From Buxus sempervirens (Eukaryota > Streptophyta > Magnoliopsida > Buxales > Buxaceae): DNA of 64,000 bases. Below, one piece after another: positions 43,059 to 54,525 of the stretch. A program made the translations under genes and the position numbers. Location of the stretch: positions 49,805,220 to 49,869,219 of the forward strand of contig OX387186.1 in the NCBI GenBank assembly GCA_947561395.2, read 5' to 3'. The notes under the pieces were generated by a model. The model did no database searches, was not told where the DNA came from, and saw only the letters and a list, made by a program, of their open reading frames with translations. How positions within the stretch are numbered: position 1 is the stretch's first letter; every line of letters begins with the position of its first letter.

Positions 43059-43303
43059 TATCCGGACTTGGAGTCCGGATACACTATATATCATGTGTAT
43101 CCGGACTCCAAGTCCGGATACATTAAGTTGCCTTTGTATCCGGACTTGGAGTCCGGATACAAAACATAATAATTGGCAAAATTGATTTCCGCCGCGAATT
43201 TGTCGGAGAATCGGCGCGAATCTTGCCGAGCAAATCTTCGTATCCGGCCTTGGAGTCCGGATATACACAAGGGCATGTGTATCCGGTATATTTGACCGGA
43301 TAC
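43059..43303. repeat. Palindrome cluster in E3 LTR (gtatccgg/ccggatac words)
   Basis: Five inverted pairs follow, three with the loop acttggagt or its reverse. They lie directly upstream of the TATA box on the minus strand. The same core word, tatccgg, is used in the E2 LTR although the surrounding sequences are unrelated. The 5' LTR copy is at 62364-62610. A second pair group is at 40841-40910 and 60155-60224. Confidence 0.88.
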
Positions 43304-43885
43304 AAATCGAAAAATTACGGATTTGCCCTTCGACTTGACCGATTCGACCGATTCGACCGATTTGACACTTTTGGATATCTACGGATTGCCCCGCACGAAT
43401 TTTTGTTTAGTCCTTGAGATTTTTGGATATTCAAGATTTAGTCCCCGAGATATTTCGCTGCGTTGGCAGCCACGTGTGCAGTTCACGCGCCACGTGTGCA
43501 GTTTCCGGCTTTTGCTGCCCGGAAACTTCGACAGCTCATATCTCTTTCATCTGATCTCCGATTTGAGCAAACTCAATATCGTTGAACTCGTATCGGAGCC
43601 CTCTATTCAATGACATAGGGTTAAGCACTTGGCACGGGGTTCGAGGAAAAGTCAACTTTCGGCTCATCCTCAAGTTTGACCGCCCGCAGAACCCTCATCC
43701 GGACTCCGATTCCAGCAAACCCAGTTGCGTTGGAACCGTGTCGAGATTCTCTATCCAATGGGATGAAGCAAGCTGGAAGTTTATTACTTGATCAAAAGGT
43801 CAAATTTTTGACCCATCAGGGTTTGACTTTTTGACCAGGGTTTGCTTTTCGGCTCTTTCGGGGGCGCAAAAATGAGGTGCTTACA

Positions 43886-43899
43886 GCTGCCCCTCTTTG
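43886..43899 (-). other. E3 polypurine tract
   Basis: On the minus strand AGCAAAGAGGGGCAGC directly precedes the 3' LTR start. This is the expected position and composition of the plus-strand primer for reverse transcription. Confidence 0.75.
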
Positions 43900-46126
43900 C
43901 TGGAGTCACCTTGTGGATGAACGGCAAAGAGAAAAAGAATCTCATTTTTGCGCCTGGCATTTCTGTTGACATGGTAGACGAGCTTTAGTCCTTTGAAGTT
44001 TTCATTTTGAGCGGGAAGCGGCCAATGATGTGGCGTCACTTCCTAGCTTCAGAGTTTCCTCACCCTTTGCTTTTCGGGTTTTTGCAGGGCAACTCTTCAG
44101 CATTTAACTTAAGTTTGAAAGAGATTAGATTGGACTTGAGCTCGCCAACCTGTTGCGGCGTCGATGCCAGACACTTGACAATATTCTTTTCTTCTTGTTT
44201 GTTCCATTAAAGCTTTTAAGTGACTCCAAACTTTTGATCCATTTTGTGTCTTTTACTTGAAGCTTGCTTACACATTTTTTTTTTTTTTTTAAGGATTTGG
44301 TGGCCAAAGGTTGGGTTAAGATGTGGACCGAATGAAGAAAGGAGGAAGGAAGAGTGGAGGAGGAGCTGCTGTTGGTGAGGCGGTGCTTCCAGCGCTGTCC
44401 AATGCCTCAAGGGAATCCACACACCTGCTCTACTCTATTTACAAAAGTGTGAAATCAAAATTACAAAAGGGGCCATCTTGCCCGATGATATCTTTATTTA
44501 TGCTCATTCTTCTTCATGTCTTGTCATTCCTTCTTAGGCAGTGCTTTTTGGTTGGCTTTCCCTTTGGTGGAGGCTCCCTAGCTTGGAGTGACTGTTGCTG
44601 GGGATTGGGAAGGAATCTTTTTTTTCTTATCGCCTCTTCTTTCGGGTCGAGCCTTATTAGTGACAAGCGTGGGAGTTCCCCGGGGAAGGATGCTCCGCTG
44701 GGGATAAGTGGGGATTCCTCACACTGTCCTTTTCCTTCATAAGGCCTTCTCCCTCTGCTTGGGTGCGAATTCTTCATGTTCGTTCAAGCTTTTGGTTAAG
44801 TGCGGGAGGCTCCACCAGGGATTGATGCGAGCTTACTTGTCTTCTTTCCACTCTTCTTCGCAAAGCCGGCCTCTTCAGACTGGGCGAGGCTTGAGAAGTC
44901 TACGTCATCCGGTATCATTTTCTTATTGCTTGAGAGGACTCTACTGGGGATGTAAGGGTGTCGTCCCTTGTTTGCTGAAGGTCTTCCACAGGGGATTTTG
45001 GAGGGTATTATTCTCCGTTTACTGAAGGAACTCCACTGGGGATTTTGGAGAAGACGCTCGTCATCTCACTTTCGCTGTACCTGTAAAGGTAGGACAAGAC
45101 AACATGTTAATTGTGAAATAGCTAGAGAATGCAAAACACTTCTCCTATTCTCTTTTTGCTCCGAGCCTTTTGCCCATTGTAGCTGGAACCGGCCTTTGCC
45201 AAGGTTCAGAGATTATCAACTTAGGTTAGTAGCCCAACGTGGAGCTCAAAACAGTTAAGCAGAACAATTATAGAGAAAACAGGTGTGTCAGTGTGTGCTT
45301 GTGTTTGCAATATCAAAGAAATTTCCCAAGGTCAGACAGGACTTGGAGTGCTTGGTATTTTCAGAAGCATTGTCATCACAGGCCACTGTGGAGTCTTTGA
45401 CTCGGGCGCAACCTGCCGGTTCGGACCCCTCAGATCTGTGCAATTTTTTTCAGTTTACTGTCTGCCACTGTCACTGCTCTCGTCTGTATTGCTCTGCTTA
45501 ATCCAGATGCGACCAGTTCTTCTCTCTTCTCCTTTTTTCCTCTTTTTTTTTTTTTGATTAACCACACAACGCCCTTTTTTCGGGTTTTCGCTGTGTCCAG
45601 CCTTTTTAGGAAACTCTGAATTCCGTCATTGCTGATGAACGCAGACCTAACTGTTTGCCTTGATCATTCCTTTCAAGATCCAAGAGGTCTTAGAGATAGG
45701 ACGAAACGTAGGCTGGGTCTCAGCTATGAAAGAAAGGATGGATGGCTCAAAAAGCTTAATTGTTTGGGTTTGCAAAGTGTGCTGCTTTTATTATTGGTGG
45801 GACTTACATCCTGGCTTATTCGTATCTCTATATTTTTGGCAGGGTAAACATTTCCCCATTTCCTTTGTTTCTTTCTTTTCTTCTTTTTTCTTTTCTTTTT
45901 CTAGTGCATTTTCTCTTCTTTTTGAGGTTTTTCTGGGCAAGAATGCCCGGTTTCTTTTTGCTTTGCCAGGAATGCCCCATTTGGTGTGTAGAACACTTGC
46001 AATGGGTTGAAAGAATTTTAAGGCTCAAAATTGTCTAACTAGGGGAGAATTTAAGGTATTTGGAAGGATTTACAGTTTAAAGGAGAGTCAAGGATGGCCT
46101 CTCTTCATTTCCCAATCAGAATGATC
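43900..46126 (-). other. E3 tail between pol and the 3' LTR
   Basis: No ORF worth calling. It has T-rich runs (44274-44290, 45540-45556) and two near-identical phrases with ggggattttggag at 44992 and 45038. It follows the pol stop directly and would be the 3' untranslated part of the element RNA. Confidence 0.6.
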
Positions 46127-49100
46127 TTAGGCATAGTACAGTTTGACTGCGTCTGCATTTATCGGCTCAGGAAAAATTGCCCCGTCCATTTCTTGTAGGA
46201 TGAGTGCTCCTTGGGACAGAATCTTGTGGACTACGAATGGCCCTTCGTAGTTTGGCTTGAATTTCCCTCTGTTGTCTTCTTGATGAGGGAAGATTCTCTT
46301 CAGTACTAGATCTCCCTCTTTGAAATGCCGTGGCTTTACCTTCTTGTTGTAGGCTCGCGCCACTCTCTGTTGATAAAGCTGGCCATGGCACAAAGCCTTA
46401 ATCCTCTTTTCATCCAACAATTGCAACTGGTCAAATCTGGATTCTTCCCATTCGACGTCATTGATCTTTGCTTCCTTTAGAATTCTGAGCGACGGGATCT
46501 GTGCTTCCACTGGGAGGACTGCTTCCATTCCATATACCAGGGAGAACGGGGTTGCCCCGGTCGATGTCCTAATCGACGTCCGATAGGCGTGCAGTGCATA
46601 GGGCAGCTTCTCATGCCAGTCTCTGTAAGTGACCACCATTTTCTCAAGTATCTTCTTCAGATTCTTGTTGGCAGCCTCTACTGCCCCATTCATCTTGGGC
46701 CGGTATGCCGTGGAGTTCAGATGTCTGATCTTCAGATCTTCACACATCTTTTCCATGTCTTTATTATTCAGATTCTTTGCATTATCAGTGATGATCGCTT
46801 CTGGAACTCCGTAGCGACAGACTATATTGTTTCTAATAAACTTGAGCACATGAGATTTCTTCACATTCACGAAGGACATGGCCTCTACCCACTTGGTGAA
46901 ATAGTCAATTGCCACTAAGATGAACCGATGCCCGTTTGAAGCCATTGGATGAACTTGGCCTATCATGTCGATTCCCCAGATGGCAAACGGCCAAGGTGAT
47001 GTCATAGAATACAGTGTGTTCGGCGGTGCATGGATGTTGTCGGCATAAATCTGGCATAACTGGCATTTTCTGACATGAGCGTAGCAGTCGGCTTCCATGG
47101 TCATCCAGTAATAGCCCATCCTTAGGATCTTCCTTGCTAGCATATGCCCATTCATGTGTGCGCCGCACAACCCTCCATGGACCTCCTCAATTAACTTCTG
47201 TGCCTCGACTTCCCTGACACATAACAGTAGGGAATCGTTGTATGACTTCTTGTACAGCCTACCTCCACTGTAGAAGTATTGCCTTGCCAACCTCTGTATA
47301 GTTCGCTTCTCTGCAGCTGAGGCACCTTCTGGCAAAATTCTGTTCCTTATGTACCTTTCAATGTCCGCGTACCAAGGCTCTTCTTTGGGTGTGCTTTTCT
47401 CGATACTGAAGCAGTAAACAGGGTAGCGTCGAATTTCTATCTCCAATGGTTGCACCCATGCGTCATCCGAGATGGTGGCCATTGATGCCAGCGTAGCTAG
47501 TGCGTCCGCAAACCGGTTCCCGTCTCGTGGCATGTAGTCAAATGTCACGCTCTCAAATTCCTCTTCTAATTCCTTGACCAGCTCTTGGTATGGCACTAAT
47601 TTCACATCTCTGGTCTTCCAGTCTCCCATCACTCGATAGATGATAAGACTTGAATCACCAAATACTTTTAGCTCTCGTATATGCATCTCGATTGCCGCTC
47701 GCAAGCCTAACACACATGCTTCATATTCGGCCATGTTGCTAGTGCAATCAAACAGAAGTTTTGCTGCTATCGGGTGATGGACACCGTCTGGGGAGATTAG
47801 CACTGCTCCGATCCCTTTTCCATTCACATTCACTGCCCCGTCAAAGAACATCTGCCACTTGGTTTCTTCTGTATTATCTGTAGATTCTGTACACATCACA
47901 TCTTCGTCTGGGAAGTGAGTCAGAAGCGGTTGGTAGTCAGGTAGTGGATGTTCTGCCAAGTGATCCGCCACAGCTTGCCCTTTTATTGCCTTCCTAGTTG
48001 TGTAGACAATGTCATACTCAGATAAAAGGACTTGCCATCTAGCAACCCTACCAGTGGAGATCGGCTTCTCAAAGATGTACTTCAATGGATCCAAATTGGA
48101 GATTAGCAAGACAGTGTGACTGAGCAAATAATGCCGCAGCTTTTGAGCTGCCCAGACTAATGCGCAACATGTCTTTTCAAGCACTGTGTATCTAACTTCA
48201 ATGTTGGTAAACTTCTTGCTCAGGTAGTAGATAGCTTGTTCTTTTCTTCCTTTCTCATCGTGTTGCCCTAACACACATCCTACTGCCGTCTCTGAGACTG
48301 TCAGATACATGATCAAGGGTCGTCCCGGGACAGGCGGGACCAACGTCGGTGGACTCATCAGATAGGCCTTGATCTTATCAAATGCTACTTGACAGTCGTC
48401 ATTCCAAACCACAGGGTTGTCTTTCTTTAGCAGCTTGAATATAGGCTCACACACAGGAGTCATCTGCGCAATGAACCTACTGATATACTGTAACCTACCC
48501 AAGAATCCTCTCACTTCCTTTTCTGTCGACGGAGGAGGCATCTCCAGAATTGCCTTTGCTTTGACAGGATCGACCTCAATGCCTCGCTTGCCCACTATGA
48601 AGCCGAGTAGCTTTCCTGAAGTCACTCCAAACACACACTTGTTTGGGTTGAGCCGAAGTTTGTGCTCTCTGAGTCTGTCGAACATCTTTCCAAGGTTCAC
48701 CAAGTGGTCTTCTTCTTCCTTAGACTTCGCTATCATGTCATCCACATACACCTCCATTTCCTTGTGTATCATGTCATGGAATAACAGAGTCATCGCACGC
48801 TGATATGTAGCACCCGCATTTTTCAGTCCGAACGGCATCACGCGGTAACAGTAAGTGCCCCAGTGCGTGATAAAGGATGTTTTCTCCATATCCTCGGGTG
48901 CCATTCTTATCTGGTTGTAACCAGAGAAGCCATCCATGAAGGAGAACATCGAGTGTGTTGCAGTATTGTCAACCAGTACATCAATGTGCGGCAATGGGAA
49001 GTCGTCTTTCGGACTTGCTCTATTCAGATCTCTATAGTCAACACACATCCTGACTTTCCCGTCTTTCTTGGGAACCGGCACGATGTTGGCCAACCACTCT

Positions 49101-52100
49101 GGATAGTGAGTTACTTGCAAGAATCCGGCATCCAACTGCTTGGTGACCTCTTCCTTAATCTTCAGGGCCCATTCCGGCTTCGTGCGCCTGAGCTTCTGTT
49201 TCACGGGTACGGCCTCAGACTTTGTTGGTAACCGATGCACAACCAAGTCCGTATCTAACCCGGGCATATCCTCGTATGACCATGCAAACACGTCAGAATA
49301 AGATTTAAGAAAATCAAACATCTGTTTTCTCAATAATGGTGACAGCTTTTTACCAATTTGGAGGATCCTTGGTTGTGCTATTTCACCTATGTCAATTGAC
49401 TCTGTTTCCTCAATATTAGCCTGGGGACCCGTCTCATGCCTTTCCAATGCAAGTTGGAATTCAAGCGGGGTCTCCCATGATTCATCGTCATCCTCATGCT
49501 CGAAAGGCTCACAGGGGACGGTGTCTGAATCTTCTAGCTGCGATGGGCGAGTGCCCCAATCTGATTTGTCGAGCTCTTGCTCGTTTTCAGGTTTGGACAC
49601 TGGCTCATGCATTTCATTTATTATTGCCATCTGGACTGGCCTTTCTTTTTGTTTTTCTTGTTCACTTATGGCAATCTTATTACCTATCCCGTGCCCCAGA
49701 TCTTCCAGGTGTGCGTCGGGATTGACACTAAGATTGCGATGCTCAAGTTGCTTATTTTTGTTATTTTCTTTTTCAAACAGATGCAAGTAGTAGGAAGCAT
49801 AGAGATATTCATTGAAAATTTCAGCAGTAGCTACAACAGAAATCTCAGAGGTGACAGAAACCCCCTTTGGGATAGCAGCTTTGCTGATTGCAAAAGGCGT
49901 GGCGCTCCAGTTCTTCAGTGATGCCTTGGCTTCCTTGTTGATAGCGATCGTCTTCTCTGGCTCTCCTACCACCACCATGTTGGCGCTCTCGTCAGAAGAA
50001 ATGTAGATAGGATCCTGTGCTGCGCCTCCTGCCGGTTTGTTCTGGCTTCTCTCTGATCGGGGGCCAGACTCTGACGATACCCTTACCCATGATCCACTAA
50101 GGGAGATTGCCCATGGTATCTCGTCCTCGGGTGGCGCGTATGCAATGGTGACTTCGTTGGCTGGGTCAACTCTGGGGGGTGCAAACATTATGGGTATTCC
50201 AGTTGGTATCCCTGGCACCGTAGAAGAGTAAGCTGGTGGTGCCCATTTGCCGTAAGCTGCATGGTACACCTCTTCTGGTACTGGCCCTAGCACTTGGGGC
50301 ATGCTACGGAACATGCGGTTCAAACCATCGCGAGTTCCAGGGTGCGGGATATAAGGGCGTGGAGGAGGCGACCTCGGCCTGCGGGTTGGCGCTCCTGAGC
50401 TGTCTCGCCCTTCCATCATGCAGACATACATGACCGGACCTTCTTCTTTGGATTCTTCAATGGGAGCAGGTGACGGTGCTTCCATTACAATTGCAGAGTC
50501 GACCGGGATCCCGTCAGGGACGAACTGTTCATCTGGTGGGGCGAAGGCCATGGTGACTTCGTCAACTGAGTCCAGGGCGACCAGTGCTGGCAGGCCATCT
50601 GGCGACCCCTCAGGAGCCAATAGGTCTACCTCTACTGCATCTCCAATCATTTCCATAGATGGTGGCTCTTCCCAGAGCATCTGAGCCAGTCCCTGCAAGT
50701 AGTCTTCTTCCATGGCAGGGGTATCCAGAAACTCATCTCCCCACCCTTGGGGGACTATGTTCTCGATAGCCTGGGCCGCTTCACGCTCCATGTTAGAGAA
50801 GCGGTGGTACAAGTTCTCGTGCACGCATATGGGCCAGTGGGGGTCTCTCCCTTCAATTCTGGCTCTTTTCCTCTCAGCACGGTTCCCAAGGAGTCGGGAG
50901 TAGTCTTCTGGCTGCGGCTTGAACCCCAGTCCAAACCCAACAGTCTGCTCAAAAGGTTTGATGGCTACCCTGATGCCTTGCTTGTACTTGCCCAGTCCAT
51001 CACCGGCTCTGAGACCCCAGTCCGCGCAGTCAGCGGCACTAAACATGTTCTTTCTTTGCCTCTTCGAGAGTCGTCGCCCCCTTTTAGACTCAGGGATGTT
51101 ATTCACCTGCACCATCTCCACAGCTTGGAAATTGAGGGTGGTGGGCAACTCATAGTCCACATAGGGTACCCCAACCCTTTCGAACTCTCGATGATCCTCA
51201 GCGTGTACTGTTATAAGTTCGTTGCCTGATATGAACCGGACCATCCTGTGCAGTGTGGAAGATACTGCTCCTGCCTGATGCAGCCAAGGCCTCCCGATCA
51301 GCAGATTAAATGAGGCGTTGATATCCATGAGTTCAAACTCCATGGTAAAGGGCCTATCTGCTATTATGATCACCAAAGTGACCTCTCTCAGTGAGTCTCT
51401 TCTGGCATTGTCGAAGCCCCTGACATTGTGAGCGCTTGGCTTGATCATCGAAGGATTCAATTGCAGGCTATGGAAGGTCCTCATTGGACATATATTCAGT
51501 GCCGATCCATTGTCGATCATGGTCCGCTTTACAACGAGATCTACACATTTCACCGTTATATAGAGTGGCTCAGTATGGTCGCAACCCTCAGGCGGCAGAT
51601 CTGCTGCAGAGAAGGAGATGGCCTGGGGTGCCATGATCACTGACACCACTGCCCCTAGCTGCTCAGGATCAATGCTTGCTGGTACGTGTGCGTCCCCCAG
51701 GACCTTCATTAACACTGCTCTGTGCTTTTCTGAATCAATCAGAAGTCGCATTATGGAGATTTGGGCGGGCACCTTGTTCAACTGCTGGAGGAGGTCGTAC
51801 TCTGGAGTGAACACACTATGGTGCAAATCTGTGACTTCCTCTTCTGTGGCCCTTCCCTTTCTTTTGAGGGTCGGTGGCAATTCTGTGACCACGTCCTTCC
51901 CTTTTTCTTTCCTTTTTGCTTCTGCTTCTGCTCCCTCCTCTGGTGCGGGTGGGGGGTCGGTGTTTATGTATCGACCGGATTGGGTGATCCGATCGATTTC
52001 TGCTTCAATGGTGGTGGTGGTGGCTTGATGGTAGAAAGATGGGGTGGGGTAAGGTGGGGATACCATGTTGTACGAGGGTGGTTCCAGGTTGAGTTGTGAA

Positions 52101-52159
52101 AGGTTAAGGGTGGGTGGTTCAAATGAAAGGAAGAAGGGGTCTTGTGGAGGTGAGTCCAT
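46127..52159 (-). CDS. E3 pol: protease, G-patch-like, RT, RNase H, second RNase H, integrase (2010 aa)
   Basis: One intact frame. By residue: Pro-rich start; protease with MIDNGSALNI about 215; G-patch-like segment (GLRAGDGLGKYKQG) about 390-430; an acidic linker of about 500 residues; RT with CVDYRDLNRA about 1040 and YVDD about 1137; RNase H about 1280-1400; archaeal-type RNase H (WQMFFDGAVN, SNMAEYEACVLG, FGDSSLIIY, NRFADALATLA) about 1440-1570; integrase with an HHCC finger (EVHGGLCGAH ... CQLCQIYAD) about 1650-1700 and DDE (GIDMIG, ITDNAKNL, NGAVEAANK), ending LYYA. All catalytic residues looked for are present. The frame is open upstream of ATG 52159 for at least 14 codons and overlaps the end of gag in another phase, so expression may need a frameshift or separate mRNA. 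Confidence 0.9.
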   Translation of the reverse strand: MDSPPQDPFFLSFEPPTLNLSQLNLEPPSYNMVSPPYPTPSFYHQATTTTIEAEIDRITQSGRYINTDPPPAPEEGAEAEAKRKEKGKDVVTELPPTLKRKGRATEEEVTDLHHSVFTPEYDLLQQLNKVPAQISIMRLLIDSEKHRAVLMKVLGDAHVPASIDPEQLGAVVSVIMAPQAISFSAADLPPEGCDHTEPLYITVKCVDLVVKRTMIDNGSALNICPMRTFHSLQLNPSMIKPSAHNVRGFDNARRDSLREVTLVIIIADRPFTMEFELMDINASFNLLIGRPWLHQAGAVSSTLHRMVRFISGNELITVHAEDHREFERVGVPYVDYELPTTLNFQAVEMVQVNNIPESKRGRRLSKRQRKNMFSAADCADWGLRAGDGLGKYKQGIRVAIKPFEQTVGFGLGFKPQPEDYSRLLGNRAERKRARIEGRDPHWPICVHENLYHRFSNMEREAAQAIENIVPQGWGDEFLDTPAMEEDYLQGLAQMLWEEPPSMEMIGDAVEVDLLAPEGSPDGLPALVALDSVDEVTMAFAPPDEQFVPDGIPVDSAIVMEAPSPAPIEESKEEGPVMYVCMMEGRDSSGAPTRRPRSPPPRPYIPHPGTRDGLNRMFRSMPQVLGPVPEEVYHAAYGKWAPPAYSSTVPGIPTGIPIMFAPPRVDPANEVTIAYAPPEDEIPWAISLSGSWVRVSSESGPRSERSQNKPAGGAAQDPIYISSDESANMVVVGEPEKTIAINKEAKASLKNWSATPFAISKAAIPKGVSVTSEISVVATAEIFNEYLYASYYLHLFEKENNKNKQLEHRNLSVNPDAHLEDLGHGIGNKIAISEQEKQKERPVQMAIINEMHEPVSKPENEQELDKSDWGTRPSQLEDSDTVPCEPFEHEDDDESWETPLEFQLALERHETGPQANIEETESIDIGEIAQPRILQIGKKLSPLLRKQMFDFLKSYSDVFAWSYEDMPGLDTDLVVHRLPTKSEAVPVKQKLRRTKPEWALKIKEEVTKQLDAGFLQVTHYPEWLANIVPVPKKDGKVRMCVDYRDLNRASPKDDFPLPHIDVLVDNTATHSMFSFMDGFSGYNQIRMAPEDMEKTSFITHWGTYCYRVMPFGLKNAGATYQRAMTLLFHDMIHKEMEVYVDDMIAKSKEEEDHLVNLGKMFDRLREHKLRLNPNKCVFGVTSGKLLGFIVGKRGIEVDPVKAKAILEMPPPSTEKEVRGFLGRLQYISRFIAQMTPVCEPIFKLLKKDNPVVWNDDCQVAFDKIKAYLMSPPTLVPPVPGRPLIMYLTVSETAVGCVLGQHDEKGRKEQAIYYLSKKFTNIEVRYTVLEKTCCALVWAAQKLRHYLLSHTVLLISNLDPLKYIFEKPISTGRVARWQVLLSEYDIVYTTRKAIKGQAVADHLAEHPLPDYQPLLTHFPDEDVMCTESTDNTEETKWQMFFDGAVNVNGKGIGAVLISPDGVHHPIAAKLLFDCTSNMAEYEACVLGLRAAIEMHIRELKVFGDSSLIIYRVMGDWKTRDVKLVPYQELVKELEEEFESVTFDYMPRDGNRFADALATLASMATISDDAWVQPLEIEIRRYPVYCFSIEKSTPKEEPWYADIERYIRNRILPEGASAAEKRTIQRLARQYFYSGGRLYKKSYNDSLLLCVREVEAQKLIEEVHGGLCGAHMNGHMLARKILRMGYYWMTMEADCYAHVRKCQLCQIYADNIHAPPNTLYSMTSPWPFAIWGIDMIGQVHPMASNGHRFILVAIDYFTKWVEAMSFVNVKKSHVLKFIRNNIVCRYGVPEAIITDNAKNLNNKDMEKMCEDLKIRHLNSTAYRPKMNGAVEAANKNLKKILEKMVVTYRDWHEKLPYALHAYRTSIRTSTGATPFSLVYGMEAVLPVEAQIPSLRILKEAKINDVEWEESRFDQLQLLDEKRIKALCHGQLYQQRVARAYNKKVKPRHFKEGDLVLKRIFPHQEDNRGKFKPNYEGPFVVHKILSQGALILQEMDGAIFPEPINADAVKLYYA

Positions 52160-52179
52160 GATGTCATGGATGTTGAGGT

Positions 52180-54525
52180 TTAAAGGGCTAGGGTGAGAGA
52201 TGGGGTTGGGTAGACGAATTCCTGGTCTTCGGATGGGTGGAAGTGCACCAGAGGGAAATCTGTAGAAGGGTCACCGCCGTCTCCTTCGATAACGTTCACT
52301 GCCTCACTCTTTTCTGTGGACGTGTCATCTGAGCCTGCGTCAGCAGACTCATCCGAGCTCTCGTACGGATCCGGCAGGTTTACGAGTTCAGGAGTGGATG
52401 GTGGTTCCTCTTCCGCTGCGGCATGAGGGGGGGCAAACCACTCATGCATGTTGTATGGGAGGGGGACGGGATTAGACTCAAGTGATGATGAGTCGGTAGA
52501 GTATGCCAGATATGGGTGTGGCCCCGATGTCGAGGACATGCCCTCTGGTGGCCATCCGGTGGATAACTGGGGCGGCACCCTTGAACTACCCACTGAAGCG
52601 TCCGATATTTGCGGTCTATCCCTGATCTGGAGTCCACTGGAGCTGCCCACTCCTTCCCTGCGTGGAGGGGATGGGGAATCACTGATCCATCCACATTGTA
52701 TCGGGTTCCAAGGTCCCGTGACTTCTTCACTGCTCTGAGGTTCATCCTCGATCGTGTAGACATAGACGTCTGTATTCTCATTAATTGCCCTTGCTGCCGA
52801 GGGGGTTCCTGTTTGCAGCTGTACCCTCACTGTCTGCCCTGGCCGTCCGATAAGTATGGAAGGGTTGAGCTGATCGGTGCCTTGATCACTGCTCACTTGA
52901 TTTGCCGTCCTACTAGTGGAGGCCTTTGAGTGATCTGGGAGAGGATTGGTAGTTACTCCGGCTGCTGGAGTCTGGACAGGTGGCACTGGAGGGTCGACCG
53001 TGATGCGCTTACTATCAATCAGGTCTTGGATATCATGCCTCAAATCCCAGCACCGATTGGTGTGGTGCCCTGGAGCACCAGAGTGGTACTCGCACCGCTC
53101 TGCGGCGTTATAGCTTCTGGCGTTGACCAAACGAGGGTTCGGGGGTTTGACTTGCACGTACCCCTTCTTTAGCAAAGTAGGCAGCAACTCTGCCGGCGCA
53201 TACGGGAGTGGAGTGAAAACCCGCTTCATTCTGGCCTCCATCTCTTCCCTTGTTCTTCTTACCCCTTGGTAAGCAGCTTGTCCGGTTCCTTGGGGTGCCA
53301 TTGCTTCTGGTCTTTGAGAGAAATGATGGGGTTGTACAGGGTGCACGTAATTCACTGCCTGCTGTTCCTGCCTCCTGGGCTCCTGCCCTTGGTTTCTGCT
53401 GGCCTGTCCTGTTACTGGCCTCCTCTGCGCGGCGCTCTGCCCGCTGCCATCTATCTTTCCGGCCCTCACTGCGTCTTCAATCCGATCCGCAGTCAGGATC
53501 AGGTCATTGAAGTTCGATGTACTCTGCCCCAGCAGCAGAGTGAAGAAAGGTTGGCCTAATGACGCAATAAACAACGACGTCATCTCTTGTTCTAGCAACG
53601 GCGGCTGTACTAATGCTGCCAATTCCTTCTAGCGTTTGGCATACTCTCTCACCGACTCATGGCTCTTCTTGGTCAACCTTTGTAGCTCTGCCCTAGTCTG
53701 CACTATCTGACTATTCAGGCGGTACTGCTGGATGAAGACTGCTGCCAGGTCATTCCATGTCTTAATCTTAGCCTTGTCTAGACTCAGGAACCAAGAGTAA
53801 GCAGCCCCGGCTAGTGACTTCTGGAAGAACTGCACCATAATCCGCTCTTCCTTGGCATACTGGCACATGTCACCAGAATAGGACCTCAGATGGTTCAAGG
53901 GGCACCCGGTGCCGTCGAACTGGTGCAACTCAGGGCATTTGAACTTAGCCGGGAGTTGGATATCTGAAAAGAAACAGAGGCTTTCCAGAGTAGCCTCACT
54001 CTGCACTGTGCTGGGTTGGAGCTGCTTGAGTTGCTCCTTGAGGGCGGCCATTTCCGTTCTATTCTCTTCCCTCACTGCTGTCAGCTTTTCTTCAAACTGC
54101 ACTTCTTGGGTTCTGTACCAATCCTCATCACCCTGTCCCAGATGGATAGGCAAAAATTGATCTTGTTGTGCCACATGAAAGGGCGCTGCCTGGGGTGGTG
54201 GTGGTGGTGATAGGGGAGGGGGGTTTACTGGACGCGGCGGTGGCACCGCTTCCGCTTGTGGTGGGAACTGCGGCGGTGGCTGCTGGGCAGCTGGTACCCC
54301 AGGCGGGCCCTGCCGTAACTCTCTCAGCTCTGTCATTAGTTCTTGGATGATGGAACTCATACTGTCCATCCTTTGCTGCATCTCATTGACCACTTGGGCA
54401 TGACTGGACTCTGCCGGGTGTTGCCCTGGTGGCGTCTGCTCTCCTTGCTGTTCCATATCGAGTCTTCTCCTCGATCTTAACAGGTACGGACTTCTGAAAG
54501 CAATTTTTGGTACCTGATGGGACAA
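52180..54525 (-). pseudogene. E3 gag, one nonsense codon
   Basis: The probable ATG is 54456 (MEQQGEQ); the frame is open upstream to the possible splice acceptor near 54530. The N-terminus is Pro/Gln-rich; the gag core spans about 53500-54000 with AAYSWFLSLDKAKIKTWNDL and VREYAKR. TAG at 53629-53631 follows YAKR, where relatives including E2 have Trp, so a TGG to TAG change is likely. The same frame then continues to 52180 with a knuckle relic (CEYHSGAPGHHTNRC) and an acidic tail. The single stop probably blocks full-length gag, so particles would need gag from another copy. Confidence 0.85.

Larger units (their letters stand above)
39793..43885 (-). repeat. E3 3' LTR (4.09 kb)
   Basis: Minus-strand start TGTAAGCACCTCATTTTTGC (43885), end CACGCGCGCACA (39793). 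Features: palindrome clusters at 43059-43303 and 40841-40910, TATA box TATAAAA at 43045-43039, a C40 run in minus-strand sense (42133-42172 as G), and degenerate cagcaa/gcatgc phrases at 41250-42360. Many gggccc-type words lie at 40140-40720. Confidence 0.9.
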
